In this document: piece after piece, positions 37,188 through 47,201 of the stretch
How positions within the stretch are numbered: the first letter of the stretch is position 1
Layout of the letters: each line of letters begins with the position of its first letter
Origin: CAVOGJ01 sp963695405
Lineage (GTDB): Bacteria > Planctomycetota > Planctomycetia > Pirellulales > Pirellulaceae
Reading direction: 5' to 3'
DNA: 64,000 bases
Assembly (NCBI GenBank): GCA_963695405.1
Contig: CAVOGJ010000014.1
Location: 558,001-622,000, forward strand
The notes under the pieces: model-generated
Database searches by the model: none
Told to the model about the DNA's origin: nothing
The model's input: only the letters and a program-made list of their open reading frames with translations
Made by a program: the position numbers and the translations under genes

Positions 37188-38155
37188 GTCGCTTCGATGT
37201 CCGAGTTGCCGGCCAAGTTCGCTTCCGGCGGGTGAAAACGATCGTAGACCGCTCGCAGACCGACGGGCTCGATACGCACTTCACGAATCGGCAACGTCGC
37301 CAACCAACCCAACAGTGGCTTCAATTGGCCCGGAGTCTCCATCGTGACGGTCCCCTCCGCCTCGTAGGAAATGCTCAGCTCGCTGCGGAACATCGGAGGC
37401 ACCTCGGGCAACGGCTCATCGAGTTCCGCGACAATGCGATGCTGCCGACGCAGCTGGGACAGTACCTGCTCATGGACGAGTTGACCCGAGCGAAGGATGA
37501 CCACGCGATCACACGAGTCCTCTACTTCCGACATTACGTGGGAGGAAAAGACCACGGTCCGACCGTCGTCTCTCGCCTGGCGTACCAATTGAGCGACACG
37601 CCCCCGGACGTTCGGATCGAGATTCGCGGTCGGCTCGTCGAGTACGATCACATCCGTGCCTGCTGCCAGCGTAGCTGCCAGGGCGAGCTTTTGTCGCATT
37701 CCAGTTGACATTTGGTTGACACTCGTATTGAGTCGCAGGTCGAGTAGCTCGGCCATCCGCAGCGCCGGCCGAATGTCTTTCTGGCCGCGGATCTCACTAA
37801 AGAATTTGAGCAGTTGACGAGCCGGCATGCTGCGGAACAGCCGCACGTCGCCGGGCAGATAGGCCACGCGGCGGTGAACCTCGACCGATTGCTCGTAGCA
37901 ATCGAAATCCCCGATCCGCGCCCAGCCGGCCGTCGGTCGCAAGAATCCCATCAACAACCGTAACAACGTCGTCTTGCCGGCTCCATTGGGACCCAGCAGG
38001 CCAAACACCTCCCCTCGACGTACCTCCAGCGTACAGTCATCCAGGGCTGTGATGTCTTGATAGCGTTTGCCCAGCCCCTCCGTCTTGATCAGCGGCTCCC
38101 CCGTGTGGACGGTCGGACGAGCAGGCGGCGAAGATGTCACTTGAAGAATCGTCAT
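37184..38155 (-). CDS. ABC transporter ATP-binding protein
   Basis: A 323-aa ABC ATPase with Walker A GPNGAGKT (55-62), a slightly unusual signature NQMSTGMRQK, Walker B VIVLDEPTANLD and the H-loop VVFSSHVMSE. The C-terminal 100 residues are the variable domain common in ABC-2 exporters. It starts at ATG 38155 and is coupled to the permease downstream. The divergent DoxX gene begins 159 bp away. Confidence 0.93.
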   Translation of the reverse strand: MTILQVTSSPPARPTVHTGEPLIKTEGLGKRYQDITALDDCTLEVRRGEVFGLLGPNGAGKTTLLRLLMGFLRPTAGWARIGDFDCYEQSVEVHRRVAYLPGDVRLFRSMPARQLLKFFSEIRGQKDIRPALRMAELLDLRLNTSVNQMSTGMRQKLALAATLAAGTDVIVLDEPTANLDPNVRGRVAQLVRQARDDGRTVVFSSHVMSEVEDSCDRVVILRSGQLVHEQVLSQLRRQHRIVAELDEPLPEVPPMFRSELSISYEAEGTVTMETPGQLKPLLGWLATLPIREVRIEPVGLRAVYDRFHPPEANLAGNSDIEAT

Positions 38156-38314
38156 ACTGGCGGTTCGTTGGCCCCTGGTTGCTGCCACTACTTTAGCATG
38201 CGGCCCCCACCCTGTGGCCGACATCCCGGAATGCAATTGACGTGTTTTGCTCGCGTCTCTACGATTCGCCCACTTTGTCCAGGCAGACAGCATCTCGCGC
38301 GAGGCTCGGAACCG

Positions 38315-38824
38315 ATGGAATCGACCAAGTTTAACTGGTTACATGATCTGGGGCTGCTTTTGATGCGTGGGGTCCTGGGAACCGTCTTTGTTTACCACGG
38401 AGCGGAAAAATTGTTTGGTTTTCCGCACGGAGGCGGCCTGGGCCCGTTTGCTCAATATCTGAGCAGTCTGGGAATCCCCTATCCGGCTTATGGCGCGGCG
38501 TTGGCAGGACTGGCTGAATTTGTCGGTGGCTTGGCACTGGTGACCGGCTACGGCTTTCGGCTGCTGATGCTGCCATTGGTGGTGACGATGGGCGTCGCCG
38601 TCTACTTCGTGCATCGACACGCCTTCACGGCCCAGCAGAATGGGATGGAGTACCCACTGACGCTCGGCGTCGTCATCTTGGGATTGGTCTTCACCGGCCC
38701 GGGTCGTTGGCGATTGCCCGATCTTTCGAGCGGCGTAGCTTTCCCCACGTTGCCGCGAGTGTCGATGCCCCAGCTGCGGCGGAAGGAAGCCAAAAAGTTT
38801 CGAACCGAATTGGTAAGCGAATAG
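38315..38824 (+). CDS. DoxX family membrane protein
   Basis: DoxX, 169 aa, with four transmembrane helices. Family features: LLMRGVLGTVFVYHGAEKLFG with the G-x-x-K turn at the end of helix one, then GLAEFVGGLALVTGYGFR and HRHAFTAQQNGMEYPLTL. ATG 38315 is preceded by GAGG. DoxX proteins take part in thiosulfate or sulfur redox and membrane thiol homeostasis in some bacteria; here the role is unassigned. Confidence 0.9.
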   Translation: MESTKFNWLHDLGLLLMRGVLGTVFVYHGAEKLFGFPHGGGLGPFAQYLSSLGIPYPAYGAALAGLAEFVGGLALVTGYGFRLLMLPLVVTMGVAVYFVHRHAFTAQQNGMEYPLTLGVVILGLVFTGPGRWRLPDLSSGVAFPTLPRVSMPQLRRKEAKKFRTELVSE

Positions 38825-39267
38825 CAACGATACGATTCTCGGGACCACGATCTTCGTTCCCGCCTTCAATCGTTGCTTGCGAATCGGTTTTCAGAGACTG
38901 TTTACCTCCAGCAGATCGCCATGCCGGCGGCGCATGAGCGCGCTGCTACAGGGAACCGCTGCTACGTTCATTCGGTGGCGATGCGCAAACGAGTATGAAC
39001 GGCACCATGCATCTTTCCCATTTGAACTTTTGAATTCTTCTTGATTCGTTTCTGCTCGGCGATCACCGCGGGGTGAAGATTCTCGACGCAGCGCTGCTTG
39101 TGATTGGTCTGCTCGCTGTGGTATCTTGCTTCACGCATGGAGAGTGCCGGAGCATGATTCGCGGGGCACGCCAAAGGTGGTGCGTTGGACGCACGCCGCC
39201 CTCTTTTGAATTTGGTCTGCAAGTTGGCAACTCGGCCTGACCATTTCTGACGACGAAGTTTGCAATG

Positions 39268-39289
39268 ACGAAGGTTCGCGAACCTTCGT
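39268..39289. promoter_or_regulatory. Perfect 22-bp palindrome
   Basis: Eleven bases, ACGAAGGTTCG, are followed without spacer by their exact reverse complement. Short flanks TGCAA (39261-39265) and TTGCA (39290-39294) extend the symmetry with a two-base offset. It is 49 bp before a TTGACA hexamer and about 210 bp before the giant gene, so it may be an operator; a transcript hairpin is the alternative. Confidence 0.65.
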
Positions 39290-39337
39290 TTGCAGTTCTA
39301 GTCGACTGCGTTGTAGCGTACGAGTCTCATGGCCCGC

Positions 39338-39364
39338 TTGACAATGGAAAGACATATATAAGGC
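39338..39364 (+). promoter_or_regulatory. Candidate promoter of the giant repeat protein
   Basis: A perfect TTGACA (39338-39343) is followed by an AT-rich TATATAAGGCAT stretch (39355-39366). The best -10 like hexamers (TAAGGC at 15 bp, TATAAG at 13 bp) are at short spacing, so this is a tentative call. Confidence 0.4.
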
Positions 39365-39500
39365 ATTTTTTGGTGCAACGAATGAATGGCGTTTGGAGGT
39401 GGAGCTAAGCAAGGCGCGTCCGATAGAGCGGTGGCGAGTCATGATGCATTCGTGAGTCGAAGTGACACGGTGATCCTGAACGAACAATGGGAGCTAAGCC

Positions 39501-42500
39501 ATGCAAAGATTGATTCCTTCCGCTTTCGTGACCGTACCTTGGGGTAGCCTCAGCCGTTTCTGGTGGGACGTGATGCGAGTCACTTGCATCGCCAGTTGTG
39601 TCTTCATTTGTAGCCTGGGCCGCGCGGAGACGGTCAACCAAACGGGCGTCACTGGCGTCGCAGGCACCAATGGACTGCCGGGAAATCCAGGACAAGATGG
39701 CGGGACTGGCGGAGATGGGGAGGACGTCGTGGTGTCGGCGACGGCCGGGGACAATTCCAATTCAGCGACGGCCACCGGAGGCAATGGAGGGAATGGAGGA
39801 AATGGCGGTGCCGGCAATGCCGCGAATGCGGATGGGGGGGACGCAGGTTCGGGCGGGAATGGTGGTGATGGAACGTCCACGTCCGTGACCGCGCCGGTGT
39901 CGGGCAACACGACGGCCACGGCCAACTCGACGGGCGGCACTGGCGGCAATAGTGGGATCGCGGGTGCCCCGGGAGCAGGCGGTCAGTCGGGAGCGGGAGG
40001 TACGGGCGGAACCGGTGGCGACGGCAGTTCGACGTCCAGCGCCACGGCGGTCGGAACGGCCACCGCCGGTGCGAGCGCCACCGCCACGGGTGGTAACGGC
40101 GGGACAGGTCGTGATGCGGGTGGCGAGGGTGGCAGCGGTGGCACCGCGACCCCGAGTGCTGCCGCCACGTCTGTCGACGGCAACGTGACCGCCACGGCCA
40201 ACGCGACGGGCGGTGCGGGAGGAAGTGGAACCTTCGGCGGGGCCGGAGGGCAAGGCGGGAGCATTTCGTTGTCGGACGTGGTGACGGGGTCGACTGCGGG
40301 CAACGTCACGCTCAACCAAACCGCGACGGGCGGCAATGGGGGCAACGGGAGTGCGGCTGGCGCTGGCGCCGCGGGAAATGCCGCTTCCAGTCTGACGTTT
40401 TCGCGCATGAATGGTAATACGACCACGGCGACCGTTTCGGCAACGGGGGGCAACGGGGGACAAGGAAGTGGCGGCACTGCCGGCGTCAGTGGAACGGCGA
40501 CGACAAGCTACAACATCACGGGCGCCGCGAACGTTACGGCGAACCAGACAGCGACCGGTGGCGCAGGTGGTAGTGTGGCCAGCGGATTCGCGGGTTTCGG
40601 TTTGGCCGGTGGAGCGGCGACGGCGGGTGGATCGGCAACGTCAACAGGATTGAACACGGTCTCCGCCAACGCGAATGCGGTCGGGGGCAACGGCGGAACG
40701 GGGCGTGGAGCCAGTTCGGTCGGAGGCGCGGGAGGCATGGCCACGCTCAATCCGGTCGTCGCCACGTCAGCGGGTGGCAATGTCACGGTCAATGCGAATG
40801 GCACCGGTGGCAACGGCGGTGTGGGCAACGACGGGGCAAACGGCGGCAGCGGTGGGAACACATCGCTGGCGAATGTGGTGGGCGGAACTACGGCAGGAAA
40901 TGCAACGTTGACCCAATCGGCCACCGGCGGCAACGGGGGCAGCGCGACCGGAGCAGGTGCCGGCGGTGCGGGCGGGACGGCCCAATCCACACTCAGTTTG
41001 ACGCGAGTAACGGGAGGAACCACCACCACGACGGTCAACGCCACCGGTGGCAACGGGGGTGGGGGAAGTGGTGGCGGCTCGGCGATGGGCGGCGCGGCAG
41101 TGACGGGATTCGACATTACCGGGGCAGCGAACGTCACCGCCAACCAGACAGCCACCGGCGGCAACGGCGGCGCCATCTCGACCGGTTCGACCGGCAGCGG
41201 ACTCGCGGGTGGAGCGGCATCCGGAGGTGGTTCGGCCACTTCGACAGTGCGCCAATTCGGTAACTGCTACCGTCAACGCGACGGGTGGCAGTGGCGGTAT
41301 TGGACGAGGGGGTGGTTTTGTCGGAGGCTCGGGGGGCGTTCCGACCCTCAGTGCGGTTATAGCAAGCTCGGCGGGAGGCAGCGTTACTGCAACGGGAAAT
41401 GCGACCGGCGGCAACGGCGGAGCCGGCAATGACGGTGCGACGGGCGGCACTGGCGGCGCGGCTCTGGTCGCCGATGTCCTGAGTGCGGATAGTACCGGTA
41501 ACGCCACATTGACCCAATCGGCCATCGGCGGGAATGGAGGCAGCAGCACAGGCGCAGGCGGCGGGCAAGCCGGTGCGGCCAGTTCGACACTCAACTTTTC
41601 ACGGACGACTGGCGGGAGCACCAACGCGACGGTGAACGCGACGGGCGGCAATGGCGGCAGCGCCAGCGGGGGAGGAGCGGCAGCCGACGGAGCTGCGGCG
41701 GTTGCTGGCGCGACGATTACGGGACCGGCAAATGTCACCTCCACGTCGTCCGCAACGGGCGGCACTGGCGGCGCGATCTCGACCGGTGCCACCGGCAATG
41801 GTGGCAGTGGTGGGAACGCCAGTTCCGGTGGATCGGCCACATCGACGGGCATGAACAACACGTCGGCGACAGTGAACGCCACGGGCGGCAACGGGGGTAT
41901 CGGACGCGGCGGTGGATTCCTCGCCGGTTCCGGAGGGACACCCACGGTCAATCCGCTCGTCGTGACCTCCGCCGGCGGAAACGCGACTGCCACGTCCAAT
42001 GCCACGGGCGGCAACGGCGGAGTCGGCAATGATTTCGCCAGCGGCGGGAGCGGAGGCAATGCATCCAGCGTCGATGCCGTGAGCGGCGAGACGTCAGGTA
42101 GCGTTTCCTTGACCCAATCGGCCACGGGTGGAAATGGGGGTAACGGAACCGGTTCCCCAGGTGGTCAGGGTGGAACCGCCAACTCGTCACTCACCTTCTC
42201 ACGTGCCATCGGGGGGACGACGACGGCGACCGTCAACGCGACCGGCGGGAACGGCGGTTCGGGCGGAGGTGGATTCTCCGCCGGCGGCGGCTCGGGAGGC
42301 ACGACCAGCTTCGCGATCACAGGTGCCGCCACGGTAAACGCGACGCAGTCAGCCACGGGTGGAAATGGAGGAGCCATCTCGAGCGGATCCACCGGCAACG
42401 GCGCGAATGGTGGGACAGCCGCCGCCGCCGGTTCGGTCACGTCGACCGGGATGAGCAACGTCACTGGGACCCTCAATGCCAAAGGCGGCAATGGCGGCAC

Positions 42501-44382
42501 GGGCCGCGGCATGGGTTTCGCCGGGGGGACCGGAGGATCGTCGTCGGTGGGACTCCTGACGGTCACTTCCAACGGAGGAAACGTGACGGCAAACTCGACG
42601 GCCGCCGGTGGAAATGGAGGAGCCGGAAATGATGGGGCCACCGGCGGAAATGGCGGTAACGCGTCCATGGTCGACTCGCTTCAGGGCGCGACCTCAGCAA
42701 GTGTGACCCTTTCGCAAACCGCGACGGGAGGCAATGGCGGTACGGCAGTAGGCGGCATGGCTGGCAACGGAGGTAACGCGATGTCCTCGCTGACATTCTC
42801 TCGGATGACTGGAGGGACAACATCGGCCACGGTCGCGGCCACGGGTGGCAACGGTGCCAACGCAAGCTCGGGAGGCATTCCGGGAACGGGAGGGATGGGG
42901 ACATCCACGCTGTCGTTGACCGGCGCGGCGGTGACCACGGCGACCTCGAACGCCATGGGCGGAAATGGAGGATCGATTCCGTCCGGTAGTCTCGGGACAG
43001 GCGTCGGGGGCGGCGCGGCCATCGCCACCGCCACGGCGAATTCCACCGGCCCGTCCAACGTCACTTCCACGGCGTCGGCGGTGGGCGGTAATGGAGGCGC
43101 GTCGAGTTCGGGACCGGGTGGTATGGGAGGTGACGCGACGGCCACCGCCACCGCTACTGGTTTGTCCACGGCGAACGCGACTGCGACGGCGGACGGTGGC
43201 AACGGCAACGCACGCAGTTTCTTTGGGAACACCATGGCCCGAGCCAATGCGCTGGGGACGGGCGGGAACGCCGCCGCGAACGCGTTTTCCGCGGGAGGCT
43301 TAATCATCAATCTCGAATCCCGCAGCATGGCGGCGGTCAATGGTCAAAGCCGTGCCGAAAGCCGGGCCGGCGTGGCGACAAGTATCCCGGATGCCGCCGG
43401 CGCCACCGGACTTGAGGCGGCAGCCTTTTCTGTGGGGCTGCCGACGTCGACCGTGACGCAAGACTTCTTGTCAGGGAACGGCGACATTAGCGTCAACTAC
43501 GGACCCGACTCGGACATTTTCGGTATCGCGACCATGGGTGGCTCGAACACCGAAGGTGGTTCGTCCGCCAGCCGGACAATGATAAGCTCCGTGACTTATG
43601 CCATCGATCTGAACGCGCTCACGAATCCCCGGCAAGATTTGCTGGTCGGATTGCTCGACACCCATGTCGAGGGAACCGGCTTCGATACGCTCAACTTCGA
43701 AATCAGCCGCGAAGGGGTTACGGTGATCGACGAGTCGTTCACGGTGCTCGCCGACGCCATCGATTACTTCGAAAATCGATCGCTCAATCTTGGCTCGCTC
43801 GGTGTGGCAACGGTCAGTGGTAATCTCGACCTGTTGTTTTCCTTCTCCCTGACAACCGACGACGCAGGTGCCGGCTTCTACTTTGACTTGATCTTTGGCA
43901 ACTCGACCGAAGGATCGGGAGGTCTGACCGGGGATTTCGACCAAAACGGGGTTTATGAGTGCGCGGATATCGATGCACTGGTGGCCGAAATCGTGGCTGG
44001 CACCAACACGATACTCTTCGATTTGACCGGTGACGGGCTGGTTAATATCGCGGACTTGAACACGTGGCGGTCAGTGGCGGGCGAAGCCATCTTTGGTCCC
44101 AGCAGATCGTTCATCATCGGAGATGCCAACCTGAATGGATCGGTCGACGTGTCGGACTTCAACATTTGGAACGCCAATAAGTTCACGTCGCAAGCCGCGT
44201 GGTGTAGCGGGGATTTCAATGCCGACGGATTCGTTGACGTGTCGGACTTCAACAGCTGGAACGCCTTTAAATTTACCAGCTCCTTCGTGGCAGCGGTTCC
44301 AGAGCCAACCTCCGCCAGCGGACTGTTGTGCGCAGTGCTACTGGTGGCGGTGCGGCGACGGAAGGAGAATTGTCGGCGGTAA
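39501..44382 (+). CDS. Giant glycine-rich repeat protein with dockerin loops and PEP-CTERM anchor, reading frame broken
   Basis: About 1626 aa when joined across a one-base frameshift near 41246. A signal peptide (to about residue 42, ending GRA) is followed by over 1100 residues built of about 40-aa modules, each a Thr/Ser/Ala/Asn/Val strand-like part and a GGNGG-type glycine part. Five modules form a 200-aa super-repeat. A non-repeat domain of about 200 residues follows, then four EF-like calcium loops in two dockerin-type pairs (GDFDQNG, DLTGDGLVN, GDANLNGSVDVSDFN, GDFNADGFVDVSDFN) and a VPEP-helix-RRRKE PEP-CTERM end. Lys, Cys and aromatics are nearly absent from the repeats. It is surely exported; a structural or adhesive role is inferred. 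Confidence 0.85.
40029..43047 (+). repeat. 600-nt coding super-repeat, five copies
   Basis: Equivalent GG(A/T)TCG sites start at 40629, 41229, 41830 and 42430, and the equivalent ACCGG(C/G) sites confirm the next copy 600 bases on (42448 to 43048). The periods are therefore 600, 601, 600 and 600. The first copy begins near 40023 and is about two codons longer. Copies are diverged at the nucleotide level, so the constant length is maintained by selection or by long-standing duplication rather than recent copying. Confidence 0.85.
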
Positions 44383-44383
44383 C

Positions 44384-45019
44384 TCACCACGAAGCATGCC
44401 CTCTGCGACTGGCGTCACTGCTGAGTGATTGCCTTACCGCCTCTTGCATGGCCCTGCCCGACAGCCGGCGAAACCTCCACTGTTGGTACAGCACGAAGGG
44501 ATAGCCGATCTTGGCCAGGATGTGCTGCCCTCGTGAGTAGCAGAAGATTTCGTAGCAGACCTCATCGGTAGCCTCATCCCAGGTCACCAGGAATCGTTCC
44601 TCACCTGCCTCGACATGGCCTGGCAAGGTGGCGTAGGCAAATCCAAAACGGTGGTGATCGCCCGTGGATTGGCCTTCCCTCTCGTCAATGGCGTACAGAA
44701 TGCGGCACGGATTGAGCGACCACAGCGGACCGAGCGTGAATCCCACCATCACTTCTCGCCCCGGCTCGATCGGGGTGCTTGGCCAATAAAGCATGGCCAG
44801 GGATGTCGGAAACATCCGCCAGGCTCGTAGGGCCTCTTGAGCAGCTTGGAACGCCGCCTTGCCGAATCCTAACCGCACGCGGTGGATCGCGAGATCATAT
44901 CCTCGCGGCTTCTGGGCCTTTCGGGTCAGGCCGACTTCCTGGTAAGACAGCGGTTCTCTCGCGAGTTGCTGCAAATAGGCGTTGATTTCGTCGTCCGAGG
45001 GGGCACGCCAAAGAAACAT
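44384..45019 (-). CDS. DUF1990 family protein
   Basis: A 211-aa DUF1990 protein. Landmarks: PLSYQEVGLTR, a GYDLAIHRVRLGFGKAAF segment, ALRAWRMFP, and the RFGFAYATLPGHVEAGEERF block. ATG 45019 has AGGAAG six bases upstream; ATG 45037 is the alternative. It is convergent with the giant gene, with one base between the stop codons. The reaction is unknown. Confidence 0.8.
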   Translation of the reverse strand: MFLWRAPSDDEINAYLQQLAREPLSYQEVGLTRKAQKPRGYDLAIHRVRLGFGKAAFQAAQEALRAWRMFPTSLAMLYWPSTPIEPGREVMVGFTLGPLWSLNPCRILYAIDEREGQSTGDHHRFGFAYATLPGHVEAGEERFLVTWDEATDEVCYEIFCYSRGQHILAKIGYPFVLYQQWRFRRLSGRAMQEAVRQSLSSDASRRGHASW

Positions 45020-45222
45020 GCTGTGCTTCCTGATCATGGCAGGTCGGGTCCCGTTCCCGGACTCGGTCTAAGAACCGCTCGGCAATCTTGGGCGTAACCC
45101 CGGAGTAGAACGATGGCGACCGACTGGCCTATAATTCGAAGTCAGGTAGCGATTGATACGCGCAAGCCTCCCACTCACAAACCCCCGTCCACGATGTGGA
45201 CTGCGCCCCACGGCGGCCTGCT

Positions 45223-46230
45223 ATGAATCCCGACACTCGCGAAACCACTCCGGTCACCGGAGTTGGCGAAACCCCGGTCGTCCCTGGGCCGGGTCCCGTG
45301 CAGAAACGGGTCGCGGGATCTGTATATCCTCCGTTGCGAGCGGCACACTTGACCAGCGGCCAGCGGCGCCGCATCCTGCCGCTCGTGCTGTTCGTCGTGA
45401 CTTGTTTTTCGACGTTTCTGGCTGGCGCCACGGATTGGCTGCCGATGCTCTACCTGACCGGCGACGGTTTGGATCTGCGCCGCATGCTGCTCGTCAATTG
45501 GCAGCAAGGGCTGGCCTACATGGGGGCCCTACTGGGCATCCTTTTCTTTCACGAGATGGGTCACTTCCTGACGACGGTACGTTATCGCATTCCCGCCAGC
45601 TTTCCCTACTTCATTCCACTCCCCATTTCACCGATCGGAACGATGGGAGCGGTGATCGGCATGGCAGGGCATCGGGCCAATCGAAAGCAGATGTTTGATA
45701 TCGGGATCGCGGGGCCCTTGGCCGGGTTGATCGTGGCGATTCCGTTGCTCTGGTTGGGGCTAGGGCAGTTGGACATTACGAGTGGTCAAACGGGCGCCTA
45801 CAAACTGGCTTGTCCGTGGATCGTCGACCTGATGCTGCCGCTCGTACGTCCTGACATCCCGCGACTTGATTACATTTGGATTGGTCAAGCCAATTCGTTT
45901 CTGATGGCGGCCTGGGTGGGGCTGTTGATCACGGGGTTGAACATGATGCCGGTCAGCCAGTTGGATGGCGGACACGTCATTTATACCCTCTTGCTGAAGA
46001 AGGGGCATTGGGTGGCTCGCGGGTTTCTATTTGCGGCGATCGCCTACGTGGTCTTCTTCCAGGCCGGCATGTGGAGTGTCATGATCATCATTGTGGTGTT
46101 GATGGGTACCGATCATCCGCCCACTTCGAACGACAACATGCCACTCGGATGGTTTCGCACGGTGCTCGGTTATGCCTCGTTGCTGATCCCGATACTGTGC
46201 TTTCCGGCTGAGGCCATTGTGCCTCTCTAA
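45223..46230 (+). CDS. Site-2-protease-like M50 membrane metalloprotease
   Basis: A 335-aa membrane protein with the intramembrane zinc motif HEMGH (110-114) and the third-ligand motif QLDGGH with D248. The FPYFIPLPISPIGTMGAVI segment after HEMGH and GIAGPLAGLIVAIPLLWLG fit the FeoB-independent S2P class also seen in plants and cyanobacteria. About 7-8 helices. ATG 45223 is taken; GTG 45196 would add nine residues. The substrate is unknown. A sugar ABC transporter operon begins 18 bp downstream on the same strand. Confidence 0.88.
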   Translation: MNPDTRETTPVTGVGETPVVPGPGPVQKRVAGSVYPPLRAAHLTSGQRRRILPLVLFVVTCFSTFLAGATDWLPMLYLTGDGLDLRRMLLVNWQQGLAYMGALLGILFFHEMGHFLTTVRYRIPASFPYFIPLPISPIGTMGAVIGMAGHRANRKQMFDIGIAGPLAGLIVAIPLLWLGLGQLDITSGQTGAYKLACPWIVDLMLPLVRPDIPRLDYIWIGQANSFLMAAWVGLLITGLNMMPVSQLDGGHVIYTLLLKKGHWVARGFLFAAIAYVVFFQAGMWSVMIIIVVLMGTDHPPTSNDNMPLGWFRTVLGYASLLIPILCFPAEAIVPL

Positions 46231-46247
46231 GCGGTCCGCGAGATGCT

Positions 46248-47201
46248 ATGGCTCGTCGCATCGGCAAACAAGAACTAGCGGGTTGGTGCTTTGCCAGTCC
46301 GTGGATCATTGGTTTCTGCCTCTTCTGCCTCTATCCGTTCGCCATCAGCCTGTGGTGGAGTTTCTGTCGCTACGATCTACTCTCGCCGCCCGAGTTCGTG
46401 GGCGCTGAGAACTACGCGCGGATCTGGGATGAGTTACGAACGGGCGAAGGCGTTGGGCGAGCCCTCTGGAACACAGCCTACTACGGCTGCCTGGCGGTTC
46501 CGCTCTCGATCGTGGTCGGCATTTTCCTGGCGGTGATCCTTTCCTGGCAAGTGCGGGGCCAAGCCGTGTACCGGACCCTCTGCTTCCTGCCGTCGGTCGT
46601 CCCGGTCGTTGCCAGCTCGATCCTCTGGATCTGGCTGCTCGATCCTCAGCAGGGCCTGGTCAATCATCTCCTGGAGTTCTTCAACATTCCGGGGCCGCAA
46701 TGGCTGAATGATTCTCGGGAAGCCGCCTGGCCACCAAATTGGTTTCGTGGAATGGGGGGATTCGGTTCAAAGGATGCGTTGATCCTCATGGCCGTCTGGG
46801 CGGTCGGAAACTTCATGGTCATTTACCTCGCCGCCATCGGGGATGTCCCGGCGACGCTTCATGAGGCGGCCGAGTTGGATGGTGCAGGTCGTGGTAGGCG
46901 TTTCTGGCATATCACCTTACCATTTCTCACGCCCGTCATCCTCTTCAATCTCATCATGGGCATCATTCAATCGGTGCAGGCCTTCACCCAAATCTATCTT
47001 GTGAGCGAGGGGACTGGCGCACCGAATCAATCGACGCTCGTCCTCTCATTGCATTTGTTCTTATCGGCCTTTCAAGATCTCGAAATGGGGTATGCATCAG
47101 CGGTGGCTTGGTTGCTGTTCGTTGTGCTACTTATCGTGACACTCGCACTCTTCGGCAGCTCCCGCCACTGGGTGCACTATCAGGGGGCCGGACCCGGATG
47201 A
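46248..47201 (+). CDS. Sugar ABC transporter permease, MalF/UgpA type
   Basis: A 317-aa inner-membrane permease with about six helices and the cytoplasmic EAA loop (EAAELDGAGRGRRFWHITLP) that contacts the ATPase. The N-terminal SPWIIGFCLFCLYPFAISLWWSF is typical of MalF/UgpA permeases for carbohydrates. Its stop overlaps the binding-protein start by four bases (ATGA). Confidence 0.92.
   Translation: MARRIGKQELAGWCFASPWIIGFCLFCLYPFAISLWWSFCRYDLLSPPEFVGAENYARIWDELRTGEGVGRALWNTAYYGCLAVPLSIVVGIFLAVILSWQVRGQAVYRTLCFLPSVVPVVASSILWIWLLDPQQGLVNHLLEFFNIPGPQWLNDSREAAWPPNWFRGMGGFGSKDALILMAVWAVGNFMVIYLAAIGDVPATLHEAAELDGAGRGRRFWHITLPFLTPVILFNLIMGIIQSVQAFTQIYLVSEGTGAPNQSTLVLSLHLFLSAFQDLEMGYASAVAWLLFVVLLIVTLALFGSSRHWVHYQGAGPG

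Larger units (their letters stand above)
38825..39500. other. Intergenic region upstream of the giant repeat protein
   Basis: 676 bp. It holds the 22-bp palindrome at 39268-39289 and a promoter-like site at 39338. The minus-strand ORF 38968-39222 (84 codons) has no recognisable product and no clear ribosome-binding site, and is not called as a gene. Confidence 0.5.

Noticed and set aside
40029..43047. Possible CRISPR-like or mobile-repeat array
   Set aside because: The period is 600 nt, the units are in-frame coding modules with diverged sequence, and there are no spacers or cas genes.
39494..43340. Several long proline/alanine-rich minus-strand ORFs opposite the giant gene
   Set aside because: They are complements of the GGC/ACG-type glycine and threonine codons of the repeat gene, with no start signals or family motifs of their own.
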